Shown: in pieces, positions 1 to 8,477 of the stretch
Layout: the number at the start of each line of letters is the position of its first letter
Position numbering within the stretch: the stretch's first letter is position 1
Assembly (NCBI GenBank): GCA_050728815.1
Contig: JBOHKB010000237.1
Location: 1-53,750, forward strand
DNA length: 53,750 nt
Direction of reading: 5' to 3'
From: DASWJZ01 sp050728815
GTDB lineage: Bacteria; Pseudomonadota; Alphaproteobacteria; Rhizobiales; Afifellaceae
Notes under the pieces: generated by a model
Database searches by the model: none
What the model was told of the DNA's origin: nothing
What the model saw: the letters and a program-made list of their open reading frames with translations, nothing else
Translations under genes and position numbers: made by a program

Positions 1-36
1 CCCCTCCCCCTTGCGGGGAGGGGCTGGGGGAGGGGT
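1..36. repeat. repeat A copy at window edge
   Basis: GC-rich palindromic element: CCCCTCCCC, a short YTYG linker and GGGGAGGGG form a hairpin, followed by two more G runs. The + strand holds four runs of at least four G separated by 1-3 bases. It lies 70 bp upstream of the TIR gene. The same element recurs at least ten more times to about 27960, always in this orientation. Confidence 0.85.
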
Positions 37-108
37 ATCGCCAACGATGCTCTGCTTGACGCCGCTGGCACGCAACCATGAGTATACGCCGATCCACGCG
101 AGGGCGAG

Positions 109-2571
109 ATGGCGGATATCTTCGTCAGCTACACCAGCAGCGACCGCGACTGGGCGTTCTGGATCGGCCATGAGCTGATCGCGCTCGGCCATCGACCGCG
201 AATTCATGAGTGGGAGATTCCGGGCGGCGGAGACATCCCCAAATGGATGGAGGAGCGCCACCATGATGCTGACAGCGTCCTCTGCGTGATCAGCAAGGCC
301 TATTTGGAAGCGGATTATTCGAGTTGGGAGCGCCGCTCGGCACAATGGGCGGCGCAGAACAAGCGGCCCAATTTCCTGCTGCCGGTTGCTGTCGAGGCAT
401 GCGAAGTGCCGACCTTGCTCGCGCACGTTAAGCGCTGTAGCCTGCATGGTCTGAGCGAGGACGAAGCGCGCACCAAGCTTGCGGCGTTTCTCGCGCCCGC
501 TGAACCGACAGCGCGGCCAACGGTTTTCCCGGGCGCCGCTAAGAGCCGCGTACCCGCTGCACATAGCGCGGCGCCATTCCCCGGCAAACCGGCAGCAGCG
601 GTTGCCCTCTCCAACATCCCCATCGCCGTCCCCCGCCATTTCCTCGGCCGCGACGAATCCCTCGCTGCCATCGACGCTGCGCTCGCGGGAAACTCTGGCC
701 GCGTCGCCGTCACCGCCCTCCACGGCCTGCGCGGCGTCGGAAAGACCACGCTTGCCGTCGCCTATGCCGAGCGCCATCGCGAAAACTACCGCGCCACCTG
801 GTGGATCAGGGCGGAGAGCGAGTCGGGCATGCGCGCCGATCTCGTCGCGCTCGGCGTGCGGCTTGGCTGGGTTGCCGCGGACGAGAAGGAGGAGCCGGCG
901 CTCAATGCGGCGCTGGGGAAGCTGCGCGACGACGGCGCGGGCATCCTTCTCATCTACGACAACGCCTTCGACTCGAAGACGCTCAAGCCCTATTTGCCGC
1001 GGAGCGGAGCGTCCCGGGTGCTCATCACCTCGAACGCGCCCGCCTGGCGCGGCCTCGCCGAGCCGCTCGAAATCGACGTGTGGCCAAAGGAGGTCGGTGC
1101 CGACTATCTCATCGCGCGCACCGGGCGCGCGGCGGAGCGAGAGGCGGCGGAGGCCCTATCGGAGGCGCTCGGCGGCCTGCCGCTCGCGCACGAGCAGGCG
1201 GCGGCCTATTGCGAGGACCTCGGCGTCGCCCTCGCCGATTATCGGCGGCGCTTCGAGGGGGAGGCTGGGAAATTCCTCGACGACGCGGAATACGCGCCGG
1301 AAGAATATCACAACCGCCGGACCGTCGCCGCCACGTTCAGCCTGGCGATCGACGAGGCGGCCAGGCGCCATCCCGCCGCCGAGCCGCTGCTCGTGCATGC
1401 GGCGCTCCTCGCGCCTGAGCCGATCCCGCTCTACCTGTTCTCCGAGGCGCGGGAGAAATTCGGCGAGCCGCTCGCCTCGGGGCTTTCCGGCGACGGCCTC
1501 GACAAGGCGGTAGCGGCGCTCAGGACGTTTGCGCTGGTCGACCGCGAGACGATCACCGACGAACGCGACCCGGCGATCACGACAGACTGTATCCGCTTGC
1601 ATCGCCTCGTGCGCCAGGTCGCTGCAGCGCGCTGCGTCGGGGACGAACGTGAGGGGATTCGCGGTACGCTGATCAATGCGCTCGCAGCGGTCTATCCATT
1701 TGGAGTCTACAACGACCCAGGTAGCTGGCCGCAGGCTCGTCGGCTTGATGCCCACGCACTGGCGCTAATCAAGGACGACGTCGCCCTGCCCGACGTTGCC
1801 AAACCGGCTTCAGAACTGCTCAATGAGTTGGGAGCTTATAGGCAATTCGCCCTGGGAGCCTATTCGTTGGCGAGGCGCTTTTACGAGCGCGCTCTGGCGA
1901 TACGCGAGAAGGCGTTCGGCGCTGAGCATCCAAGTACGGCGACCAGCCTGAACAACCTCGCCCTCTTACTTCTGCATCAGGGTGACCTGATCGCCCCGCG
2001 CCCCCTCTTCGAGCGTGCTCTGGCGATCCACGAGAAGACCCTTGGACCTGAGCACCGCGAGACGGGAGCTGACGTCAACAATCTCGCTCTTCTGCTTCAA
2101 GGGCAGGGCGACCTTGCCGGCGCACGGCCGCTCTTTGAGCGCGCGCTGGCGATTTCTGAGAAGGTGCTCGGCTCCGAGAATCCCGATACGGCGATTTGCT
2201 TGAACAACCTCGCCGGCCTGCTTAGGGACCAAGGCGACTTTGCCGGCGCGCGCCCACTCTACGAGCGCGCGCTGATGATCGACGTGACGGCACTCGGTCC
2301 TGAGCATCCATCTACTAACGTTCATCGCGCTAACCTCGCAAGGTGGCTGATTGCAGCGGGCGACGCTGAGAACGGGCTGAAATCGGCTAACGCCGCACTC
2401 GCTGCGCATGAAAAAACGCTGGGGTCGAATCATCCTTGGACCACGGCGTCCGCCAGCGTTACCGCCGATGCCCTCGACGCGCTCGGTCGGGCGGAGGAAG
2501 CGGCGAAGCTGCGCGCCCGCTACGGGTTGACTAAGGAATCGCCGCCTTCCGCGCCTCCAGCCGTAGGTTGA
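109..2571 (+). CDS. TIR-NB-ARC-TPR STAND protein
   Basis: An 820-residue signalling NTPase. Residues 1-130 form a TIR domain opening MADIFVSYTSSDRDW; E74 in SSWERR sits where TIR NADases carry their catalytic Glu. Residues about 175-500 look like NB-ARC: P-loop GLRGVGKTTL (K212), Walker B LLIYD (D284), GGLPLA near 355 and an MHD-like LHRLVR near 498. Residues about 585-770 hold at least four 42-residue kinesin-light-chain-type TPRs with the recurring pattern ERALAI-EK-LG-EHP-T-LNNLA. The start is supported by GAGGGCGAG just upstream. By family knowledge such proteins act as NLR-like sensors in which TPRs detect a trigger and TIR depletes NAD+ or makes a signal. That role, perhaps antiphage, is inferred. 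No partner effector gene is adjacent. Confidence 0.85.
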   Translation: MADIFVSYTSSDRDWAFWIGHELIALGHRPRIHEWEIPGGGDIPKWMEERHHDADSVLCVISKAYLEADYSSWERRSAQWAAQNKRPNFLLPVAVEACEVPTLLAHVKRCSLHGLSEDEARTKLAAFLAPAEPTARPTVFPGAAKSRVPAAHSAAPFPGKPAAAVALSNIPIAVPRHFLGRDESLAAIDAALAGNSGRVAVTALHGLRGVGKTTLAVAYAERHRENYRATWWIRAESESGMRADLVALGVRLGWVAADEKEEPALNAALGKLRDDGAGILLIYDNAFDSKTLKPYLPRSGASRVLITSNAPAWRGLAEPLEIDVWPKEVGADYLIARTGRAAEREAAEALSEALGGLPLAHEQAAAYCEDLGVALADYRRRFEGEAGKFLDDAEYAPEEYHNRRTVAATFSLAIDEAARRHPAAEPLLVHAALLAPEPIPLYLFSEAREKFGEPLASGLSGDGLDKAVAALRTFALVDRETITDERDPAITTDCIRLHRLVRQVAAARCVGDEREGIRGTLINALAAVYPFGVYNDPGSWPQARRLDAHALALIKDDVALPDVAKPASELLNELGAYRQFALGAYSLARRFYERALAIREKAFGAEHPSTATSLNNLALLLLHQGDLIAPRPLFERALAIHEKTLGPEHRETGADVNNLALLLQGQGDLAGARPLFERALAISEKVLGSENPDTAICLNNLAGLLRDQGDFAGARPLYERALMIDVTALGPEHPSTNVHRANLARWLIAAGDAENGLKSANAALAAHEKTLGSNHPWTTASASVTADALDALGRAEEAAKLRARYGLTKESPPSAPPAVG

Positions 2572-2645
2572 CGTGGTGTAGCACAAGCGCTCAGCTACTC
2601 CGCCTCCACCTTCTGAATCCCCCCGAAAACCGCTACATTCATGCC

Positions 2646-4058
2646 ATGGAAGCCCCCCGAGACACCGCCGCGGCCGGGCCCGCCGACACCGAGCGTGCCT
2701 CCGCCCGCGGCGCGCCGAACGAGACGGCTGCGCGCGAATGGTGCCGTGCGCGCCGCATCGACGACATCGAGTGCATCATCCCCGACCAGGCCGGCGTCGC
2801 CCGCGGCAAGCTGATGCCGACCGAAAAATTCTTCGGCGGCAACCCGATGACGCTGCCCGCCTCGATGTTTTTGCAGACGATCACCGGCGAATACCCGGAA
2901 GAGGTCGGCTTCATCGAGGGGCTGACCGACAGCGACCTCGTCTTCCGCCCGGATTTTTCCACGCTCGCCGTCGTCCCCTGGGCGAGCGACCCGACCGCGC
3001 AGGTGATCCACGACGCCTACCACAAGGACGGCAAGCCGTTCGACATCGCGCCGCGGAACGTGCTGAAGCGCGTTGTAAAACTCTACAACGACCGCGGCTG
3101 GAAGCCGGTCGTCGCGCCCGAGATGGAGTTCTATCTCGTCAAGCCGAACATCGATCCCGACTATCCGCTCGAGCCGCCAATCGGCCGCTCCGGCCGGCCG
3201 GAGCGCGCGCGCCAAGCCTACTCGATTTCCGCCGTCAACGAATTCGAAGAGCTTTTCGACGACGTCTACGAGTTCTCCGAGGAGCAGGGGCTGGAGATCG
3301 ACACGCTCGCGCACGAGGACGGCACCGCGCAGATGGAGATCAACCTCCGCCACGGCGACCCGGTCGAGCTTGCCGACCAGGTGTTTCTGTTCAAGCGCAC
3401 GATCCGCGAAGCGGCGCTCCGCCACAAGATGCACGCGACCTTCATGGCGAAGCCGATCGCGACCGAGCCCGGCTCGGCGATGCACATCCACCACTCGGTG
3501 GTGAGTCTCGAAACCGGCCGCAACATCTTCTCCGAGCCGACGGGAGAACTGTCGCGCGCCTTCCTCGCCTATATCGGCGGCATGCAGGCGTATCTGCCGC
3601 GCGTCATGTGCATGCTCGCGCCCTACGTGAATTCCTACCGGCGCCTGATCCGCAACACGAGCGCGCCGATCAACGTCCGCTGGGGCTACGACAACCGCAC
3701 CGTCGGGCTGCGCGTGCCGCTCTCCGATCCTGAGAACCGGCGCGTCGAGAACCGCGTGCCTTCGTCCGACGCCAACCCGTATCTCGCCATCGCCGCCTCG
3801 CTCGCCTGCGGCTATCTCGGCCTCATCAAGGAGCTGCAGCCCGACACGCCGATCGAGGGCGCAAGCACCGACCCGAATTTCGCCCTGCCCCGCTCGATCC
3901 TCGACGCGGTGCGGATGCTTCAGGATACGCCCGAGCTGGTGGAAATTTTTGGCGCGACCTTCGTGCTCACCTATCGGGCCATCAAGGAAGTCGAGTACGA
4001 AACTTTCATGGGCGTGATCAGCGCCTGGGAGCGCGAGTATCTGCTCCTGAGCGTCTAG
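2646..4058 (+). CDS. glutamine synthetase family protein, PuuA-like
   Basis: About 470 residues of the glutamine synthetase fold. The N-terminal beta-grasp part includes DQAGVARGKLMP, and the catalytic half includes APEMEFYL, GTAQMEIN, the AMHIHHSV histidines and RLIRNTSAPINVRWGYDNR. The ATG at 2646 is preferred because the longer open frame upstream encodes nothing conserved. The sequence fits the gamma-glutamylpolyamine/amine synthetase branch rather than GlnA. Six bases downstream begins an FAD oxidase of the PuuB type, so the pair probably glutamylates and then oxidises an amine such as putrescine. The substrate is inferred; ethanolamine or isopropylamine relatives are possible. The protein should be cytosolic. 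Confidence 0.85.
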   Translation: MEAPRDTAAAGPADTERASARGAPNETAAREWCRARRIDDIECIIPDQAGVARGKLMPTEKFFGGNPMTLPASMFLQTITGEYPEEVGFIEGLTDSDLVFRPDFSTLAVVPWASDPTAQVIHDAYHKDGKPFDIAPRNVLKRVVKLYNDRGWKPVVAPEMEFYLVKPNIDPDYPLEPPIGRSGRPERARQAYSISAVNEFEELFDDVYEFSEEQGLEIDTLAHEDGTAQMEINLRHGDPVELADQVFLFKRTIREAALRHKMHATFMAKPIATEPGSAMHIHHSVVSLETGRNIFSEPTGELSRAFLAYIGGMQAYLPRVMCMLAPYVNSYRRLIRNTSAPINVRWGYDNRTVGLRVPLSDPENRRVENRVPSSDANPYLAIAASLACGYLGLIKELQPDTPIEGASTDPNFALPRSILDAVRMLQDTPELVEIFGATFVLTYRAIKEVEYETFMGVISAWEREYLLLSV

Positions 4059-4064
4059 CCGCCG

Positions 4065-5333
4065 ATGGCGCGCGCCTTTCCGCCGTCCCTCTACCGTCTC
4101 TCGGTCGGCGATCCCGCAAAATACGAGCCGCTCGCCGGCTCGCGGAGCGCCGATGTCTGTGTGGTCGGCGCGGGCTACACCGGGCTTTCGGCCGCGATCC
4201 ACCTGGCAGAAGCTGGCGCGTCCGTCGTGCTCGTCGAGGCGGAGGAGATCGCGAGCGGCGCGTCTGGCCGGAACGGCGGGCAGATCCATTCCGGCCAGCG
4301 CCGCGACGTGCTCTGGCTCGAAAAGCATTACGGCTTCGAGCGCGCCCGCGAGCTGTGGGACGCGGCGGAAGAGGCGAAGGCGCTCGTCCGCGCGCTGATC
4401 GTGCGCTTCGCTATCCCCTGCGACCTCCGCCCCGGCGTCATCGAGACGCTGCACAAGCCGGAGCTTCTCTCCGAGTGGGGAGAGATGATCGATGCGCTGA
4501 AGGCGCGTTACGGCTACGACCGCGCGACTCTCCTCGACCGCGCTGACACGGCCGAGGCTACCGGCTCGGGCCGCTTCTTCGGCGCGATGCGTGACCGCGG
4601 CGGCGGCCACCTCGATCCCTACCGCTTCGCGATGGGCATGGCGCGCGCCGCCGCCGGGCTCGGCGCATCGATCCACGAAAACACGCCGGCGCTGTCGCTG
4701 GGGCCCGGCCCGGTCGTGCGCACCGCGCGCGGCGATATCCGCGCAGGCCACGTCATCGTCGCCACCGACGGCCGCTCCGGAAAATTCGAGCGGACGACCC
4801 GCCGCCGCATGGTTGGCATCAACGGCTTCGTCGTCGCGACCGAGCCGCTCGGCGCCGACGCAGACAGCATCCTGCCCGGAGGAGAGGCGGCGGCCGACAG
4901 CCGCTTCGTGGTGCGCTACTGGCGGAAGACGCCGGACGGGCGGCTCGTCTTCGGCGGCGGCGAAAGCACCGTCGGCCGCATCCCCGCCGACATCCCCTCC
5001 TTCGTACGCCCGCATCTTCTCGAAATCTATCCGCAGCTCGAGGACGCCAAGCTCACGCACGGCTGGGGCGGCATCGTCTCGGTAACCGTGCCGCGGCTCC
5101 CCTATGTGCGCGAGATTGCGCCCGGCGTCTTTGCGGCGGGGGGCTATTCCGGCCAGGGCCTGGCGCTCGCCCCCTATCTCGGCAAGCTGATGGCGGAAGC
5201 CGCGCTCGGGCGGCCGGAGCGGCTTGCTGTCTTCACCGCGATCCCGATCCCGCCGCTGCCGCTGATGGGCTGGGCGCGGCGGCTTCTTGTCGCTGCAGCC
5301 CTCTGGCGCGGGCGGATGGCAGACCGCGTCTGA
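4065..5333 (+). CDS. FAD-dependent oxidoreductase, PuuB-like
   Basis: A 422-residue DAO-family flavoprotein. The N terminus has the Rossmann FAD motif VGAGYTGLSAAIHLAEAG, followed by ASGRNGGQIHSGQRRD, typical of gamma-glutamylputrescine oxidases. The C terminus carries AAGGYSGQGLALAPYLGKL, the second FAD contact region. It starts six bases after the glutamine-synthetase-like gene and is probably cotranscribed and translationally linked with it. The expected reaction is oxidative deamination of a gamma-glutamyl amine to the aldehyde with H2O2 release. The remaining pathway enzymes (aldehyde dehydrogenase, gamma-glutamyl hydrolase) are not in the window, so the assignment rests on the pairing and motifs. 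Confidence 0.85.
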   Translation: MARAFPPSLYRLSVGDPAKYEPLAGSRSADVCVVGAGYTGLSAAIHLAEAGASVVLVEAEEIASGASGRNGGQIHSGQRRDVLWLEKHYGFERARELWDAAEEAKALVRALIVRFAIPCDLRPGVIETLHKPELLSEWGEMIDALKARYGYDRATLLDRADTAEATGSGRFFGAMRDRGGGHLDPYRFAMGMARAAAGLGASIHENTPALSLGPGPVVRTARGDIRAGHVIVATDGRSGKFERTTRRRMVGINGFVVATEPLGADADSILPGGEAAADSRFVVRYWRKTPDGRLVFGGGESTVGRIPADIPSFVRPHLLEIYPQLEDAKLTHGWGGIVSVTVPRLPYVREIAPGVFAAGGYSGQGLALAPYLGKLMAEAALGRPERLAVFTAIPIPPLPLMGWARRLLVAAALWRGRMADRV

Positions 5334-5348
5334 CGGCAGGCGCCGCCC

Positions 5349-6062
5349 CTAGGTCAGCGCGCCCCGCGCTTTGAGCCAGGCCGGCAGATCGCAGACGCTG
5401 TCCAGGATCGCGTCGGCGAGCGGCTGAAGGTCCGCCGCTTCGCTGTTGCCGCTCAAGACTCCGATCGCCGCGCCCGCGCCGGCGCTCCGCGCCATTTCGA
5501 GGTCGTGCGCGTTGTCACCGATCACCGCGATCTCTTCGACCGGCACGCCGGCCGCCGAGGAGAAGGCGTGCACGATGTCGGGCGCCGGTTTCGGCCGGGC
5601 CACCGAATCGTAGCCGAAAACATGCGGCAGGGCGTGGTCGATCCCTAGCGCTGAAAGGGCAGCCCGCGTCGCAGCCGTCCCATCGCTCGTCGCCACCCCC
5701 ATAGCGAATCCTGCCGCCGAAAGGTCGGCCAGCACCTCGCGGACTCCAGGCAGGAGCACCGAGTGCCGCACGCCGTTTGCGTAGAACACGCGGTCGATGC
5801 GCTCCACCATCGCGGCAAGCGTCGATCCCGCGAGCGCGGGATACCAGAAACGCGCGATGTCGATCGTGTTCCCCGCGGCGAGCACCGAGCTCGGCGCGCA
5901 TTGCCCGGTCGTGGGATTCATCCCGCCCGCCAAGAGCATCGCCTCGGCTGCGGCGAGGTCGCCTTCGCAAAGGTCGAGGCAAAGCTCGCGATAGGCTCGC
6001 GACCAGCTCGCGCCGAAATCGAGGAGCGTTCCGTCCTTGTCGAAGAGAAGTCCGCGCATCAC
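5349..6062 (-). CDS. HAD family phosphatase, phosphoglycolate phosphatase-like
   Basis: A 237-residue haloacid dehalogenase superfamily hydrolase. Motif I is FDKDGTL with the nucleophile Asp near residue 8. Motif II falls in GVATSDGT, motif III is the lysine in RPKPAPD, and motif IV is VIGDNAHDLEMARSAG. A helical cap lies between motifs I and II. This arrangement fits Gph-type small-molecule phosphatases. The substrate cannot be read from the sequence. It converges on the preceding oxidoreductase gene with a 15-bp gap and is probably transcribed from its own promoter in the region after 6062. Confidence 0.85.
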   Translation of the reverse strand: MMRGLLFDKDGTLLDFGASWSRAYRELCLDLCEGDLAAAEAMLLAGGMNPTTGQCAPSSVLAAGNTIDIARFWYPALAGSTLAAMVERIDRVFYANGVRHSVLLPGVREVLADLSAAGFAMGVATSDGTAATRAALSALGIDHALPHVFGYDSVARPKPAPDIVHAFSSAAGVPVEEIAVIGDNAHDLEMARSAGAGAAIGVLSGNSEAADLQPLADAILDSVCDLPAWLKARGALT

Positions 6063-6604
6063 CCTCCGGCTCGCTCGCTGGGGCGGAGAGAGGCCGCCGG
6101 CTCAGCGTTAAGTATCGCCGGTACCACAGTCTTTCTATTTCGCGCCAGAAACGCGATTACCTACCTTGCGCAAGCTTCCAGCAACATATTGTTGCTACAC
6201 ATCGCTTCGAAGACGGCCGGTAATTCGCCGTCAGGGAAGCGCCAAGAAGACGCAACGAAGATGTTCCGCCGCATCCTGCATTCGCTCCCGCGCACGGTTC
6301 GCGATCTGGTGGCCCCGCGCTACCGACCCGAGCTTTACTATATGCGCGGCTTCGGTCCGGCCTGCGCCGCCCGCCGGGCGGCCGAGCAGACGGCCGGTCA
6401 GCCGGCGCTCTAGCGCTGTAGGTTTCTCACCGATCTTTGCTGAGGCCGCGCGCTCCGCGCAGGGCGGAAGCAGCGCTTTCTGCCGGAACAGAATCTTAAC
6501 GGACGCCCAGCATCCTCATCGACCAAAGCGGGAGCGCCGGCAGGACGACAGCCTGCGCGTGCTTCCGCCGGCGTTAGTCATGGTTGTCTTAAGCCGGCCG
6601 AGGG
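6063..6604. other. intergenic region with inverted repeat
   Basis: This 540-bp stretch lies between divergent and convergent neighbours. It holds an inverted repeat at 6180-6196, with arms AGCAACA and TGTTGCT around TAT, which could be an operator. One possible short gene at 6261-6413 is described separately. Other open frames here overlap in several frames and show no recognisable motifs. Confidence 0.5.
6261..6413 (+). CDS. possible small basic protein, unknown
   Basis: A 50-residue open frame opening MFRRILHSLP and rich in Arg, Ala and Pro. It lies 65 bases after the inverted repeat at 6180-6196. There is no strong Shine-Dalgarno; GAAG just before the ATG is weak. No family was recognised. 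The frame could be chance in GC-rich sequence, so this is a low-confidence call. Confidence 0.25.
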   Translation: MFRRILHSLPRTVRDLVAPRYRPELYYMRGFGPACAARRAAEQTAGQPAL

Positions 6605-7252
6605 CTACCGGTCGCGCGCCGCCCACAGCATGCCGCGGTGCAGGATCGTCTTCATTTCCGGCGCCTCGAATTCCTTCGAGACGTGGCCGAGCGACGAATA
6701 GAACACCCGCCCCTTGCCGTGCCGGCGCTTCCACACGACCGGCATGACTACGCCTTTGACCCAGGGCGCGTATTCCCCGGAAAAAGTGGTTGTGGCGAGC
6801 ACCTCGTTCGAGGGATCGACGTGCATGTAGTACTGCTCGGAACGGTAGGGGAAACTCTTGATCCCCTGCATGACCGGGTCCTCGGGTTTCGTGATGTCGA
6901 CACGGTAATCGATGATGCCGCCTGGATGCGCCACCCATTGCCCGCCGCACATGAACTGGTAGTCGACCGAATCGCGAAACGCGTCGCACATGCCGCCGTG
7001 ATAGCCGGCGAGGCCGACGCCGCCCTCGACTGCCTTGGTGAGGTTCTGCACCTCCTCCTTCTCGATCTTCGACATCGTGTAGATCGGAACGATCAGGCTC
7101 AAATCGTTGATCGAGGGATCGGCGAACGCCTCCGTGGTCGTCTCGACGTAGACGTTGAAGCCGTCGCCTTTCAGCATCTCCGCGATGATGTTGGCGCAGA
7201 TTTCCGGCTCGTGGCCGCTCCAGCCGCCCCACACGATGAGCGCTTCCCGCAT
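6605..7252 (-). CDS. ThuA-like domain protein
   Basis: A 215-residue protein of the ThuA (trehalose utilisation) family, a class I glutamine amidotransferase-like fold. Recognisable features are the N-terminal ALIVWGGWSGHEP, the GVGLAGYHGG turn, and the late GRVFYSSLGH plus RGMLWA segment, all typical of ThuA-like proteins. Biochemistry for this family is poorly defined; members sit beside sugar oxidoreductases and transporters and are linked to sugar catabolism or modification. It follows a Gfo/Idh/MocA gene on the same strand, with a palindromic repeat at 7290-7373 between them. They may form one unit with the ROK gene. Its role here is inferred from context only. Confidence 0.85.
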   Translation of the reverse strand: MREALIVWGGWSGHEPEICANIIAEMLKGDGFNVYVETTTEAFADPSINDLSLIVPIYTMSKIEKEEVQNLTKAVEGGVGLAGYHGGMCDAFRDSVDYQFMCGGQWVAHPGGIIDYRVDITKPEDPVMQGIKSFPYRSEQYYMHVDPSNEVLATTTFSGEYAPWVKGVVMPVVWKRRHGKGRVFYSSLGHVSKEFEAPEMKTILHRGMLWAARDR

Positions 7253-7289
7253 TCGTCATCTCCCTCGGATCATGTCCCGTCGTCTGACT

Positions 7290-7373
7290 CGTAGCCCGCA
7301 TGGAGCGGAGCGAAATGCGGGTACCGCTGCGCCGGTCAACACCCGGATTGCGCTGCGCTCCATCCGGGCTACG
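7290..7373. repeat. palindromic intergenic repeat (repeat C)
   Basis: Begins CGTAGCCCGCATGGAGCG and ends with the imperfect inverse CGCTCCATCCGGGCTACG, forming a long interrupted hairpin between the Gfo/Idh and ThuA-like genes. It resembles REP/BIME-type elements of alphaproteobacteria. A short CGTAGCCCGG relative appears inside the mosaic near 27892. It may act as a processing or attenuation signal between the two cistrons. Confidence 0.7.
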
Positions 7374-7376
7374 CCC

Positions 7377-8477
7377 TCACGCCACGAGCCGCCGCCGCAC
7401 GAGGCTTTCGGAAAGCGGTGCTGGCCGCTCCGGCCGCGTCGTGATCGAAATCGCGCGCCCGCTTTCCGACGAGCGGCCGAACGCCTCCATCACTTCGAGC
7501 ACGTGCAGCGCCAGCTCGCCGCTTGCGCGGTGCGGCCTCCCGGAGCGGATGGCGTGCGCCATGTCGGCAACGCCGAGCGAGCGGTAGTTGCCGTCGGCGT
7601 AGGGCATTTCGGTCTTGAGCGTCTGCCACTTGTCCCGCTCGGCCGCGAACGCGATCTCGCCGCCGAAATAGTTCGGGTCGGGCACGATGAGAGTGCCCTT
7701 GGTGCCGTAGATCTCGAGCGGGACGTGCCGGTGCGTCGCCACGTCGAAGCTCATGCCGATCTGCACGATCGCGCCCGATACGAACTCGAGCGCGCCCGTC
7801 ACATGCGTCGGCACCTCCACCGGGATCGTTTCTCCCCGTCGCGGCTCCGATGTGATCGTGCGCGTCTTCCTGAGCATGGAGGCGAAGCCCGCCACGCGCG
7901 CCACCGGACCGAGCAGGTTGACGACATCCGTGATGTAGTAGGGGCCCATGTCGAGCATCGGCCCGCCGCCGGCTTCGTAGTAGAAGCCGGGATTCGGGTG
8001 CCAGCGCTCGTGGCCGGGGCACATGAAATAGGCGGTGCCGCCGACCGGCTGCCCGATCTTGCCGTCGTCGAGCAGCTTTCGGCAGGTCTGGTGCGATCCG
8101 CCCAGGAACGTGTCCGGTGCCGAGCCGACGCGGAGCCCCTTCTTCTCGGCGCGATCGATCAGCCGCTTGCCGTCGCGGAAGCGGACGCCGAGCGGCTTCT
8201 CGGAGTAGACGTGCTTGCCGGCATCGAGCGCGGCGAGCCCGACCTCGACGTGCGCCTTCGGCACTGTCAGGTTGACCACGATCTCGATCTTCGGGTCGGC
8301 GAGCAGCGCCTCGACGCTGACCGCCTTCAGCCCGAAATCCTTTGCCCGCGCCTCCGCCGCTTCCGGCCGCGCGTCGGCAAGCGCTCTCACGTCGAGGATC
8401 GGAAAGCCCTTCGCGGCCCTGAGATAAGCGCCGGAGATCACGCCGCAGCCGATGATGCCGATGCCGACTCGTTTCAT
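7377..8477 (-). CDS. Gfo/Idh/MocA family oxidoreductase
   Basis: A 366-residue NAD(P)-dependent sugar or inositol dehydrogenase-like enzyme. The N-terminal Rossmann motif is GIIGCGVISGAYL, followed by ALADARPEAAEARAKDFG. EKPLG, holding the conserved catalytic-region lysine, lies near residue 95. The C-terminal half has the family's substrate-binding beta-sheet domain and a GGGPMLDMGPYYI segment typical of the glucose-fructose oxidoreductase branch. The ATG overlaps the end of the upstream ROK gene by four bases, indicating one operon and translational coupling. The sugar substrate is unknown; neighbouring ThuA and ABC import genes suggest a di- or monosaccharide derivative. Confidence 0.9.
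   Translation of the reverse strand: MKRVGIGIIGCGVISGAYLRAAKGFPILDVRALADARPEAAEARAKDFGLKAVSVEALLADPKIEIVVNLTVPKAHVEVGLAALDAGKHVYSEKPLGVRFRDGKRLIDRAEKKGLRVGSAPDTFLGGSHQTCRKLLDDGKIGQPVGGTAYFMCPGHERWHPNPGFYYEAGGGPMLDMGPYYITDVVNLLGPVARVAGFASMLRKTRTITSEPRRGETIPVEVPTHVTGALEFVSGAIVQIGMSFDVATHRHVPLEIYGTKGTLIVPDPNYFGGEIAFAAERDKWQTLKTEMPYADGNYRSLGVADMAHAIRSGRPHRASGELALHVLEVMEAFGRSSESGRAISITTRPERPAPLSESLVRRRLVA

Noticed and set aside
2595..5060. Long minus-strand open frame opposite the glutamine-synthetase-like and oxidase genes
   Set aside because: Arg/Asp/Ala/Val-rich composition with no motifs; it mirrors two well-supported plus-strand genes and is a GC-rich shadow.
6166..6747. Plus-strand open frame between the HAD and ThuA-like genes
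   Set aside because: Arg/Ser/Pro-rich shadow, overlaps the ThuA-like gene on the other strand.
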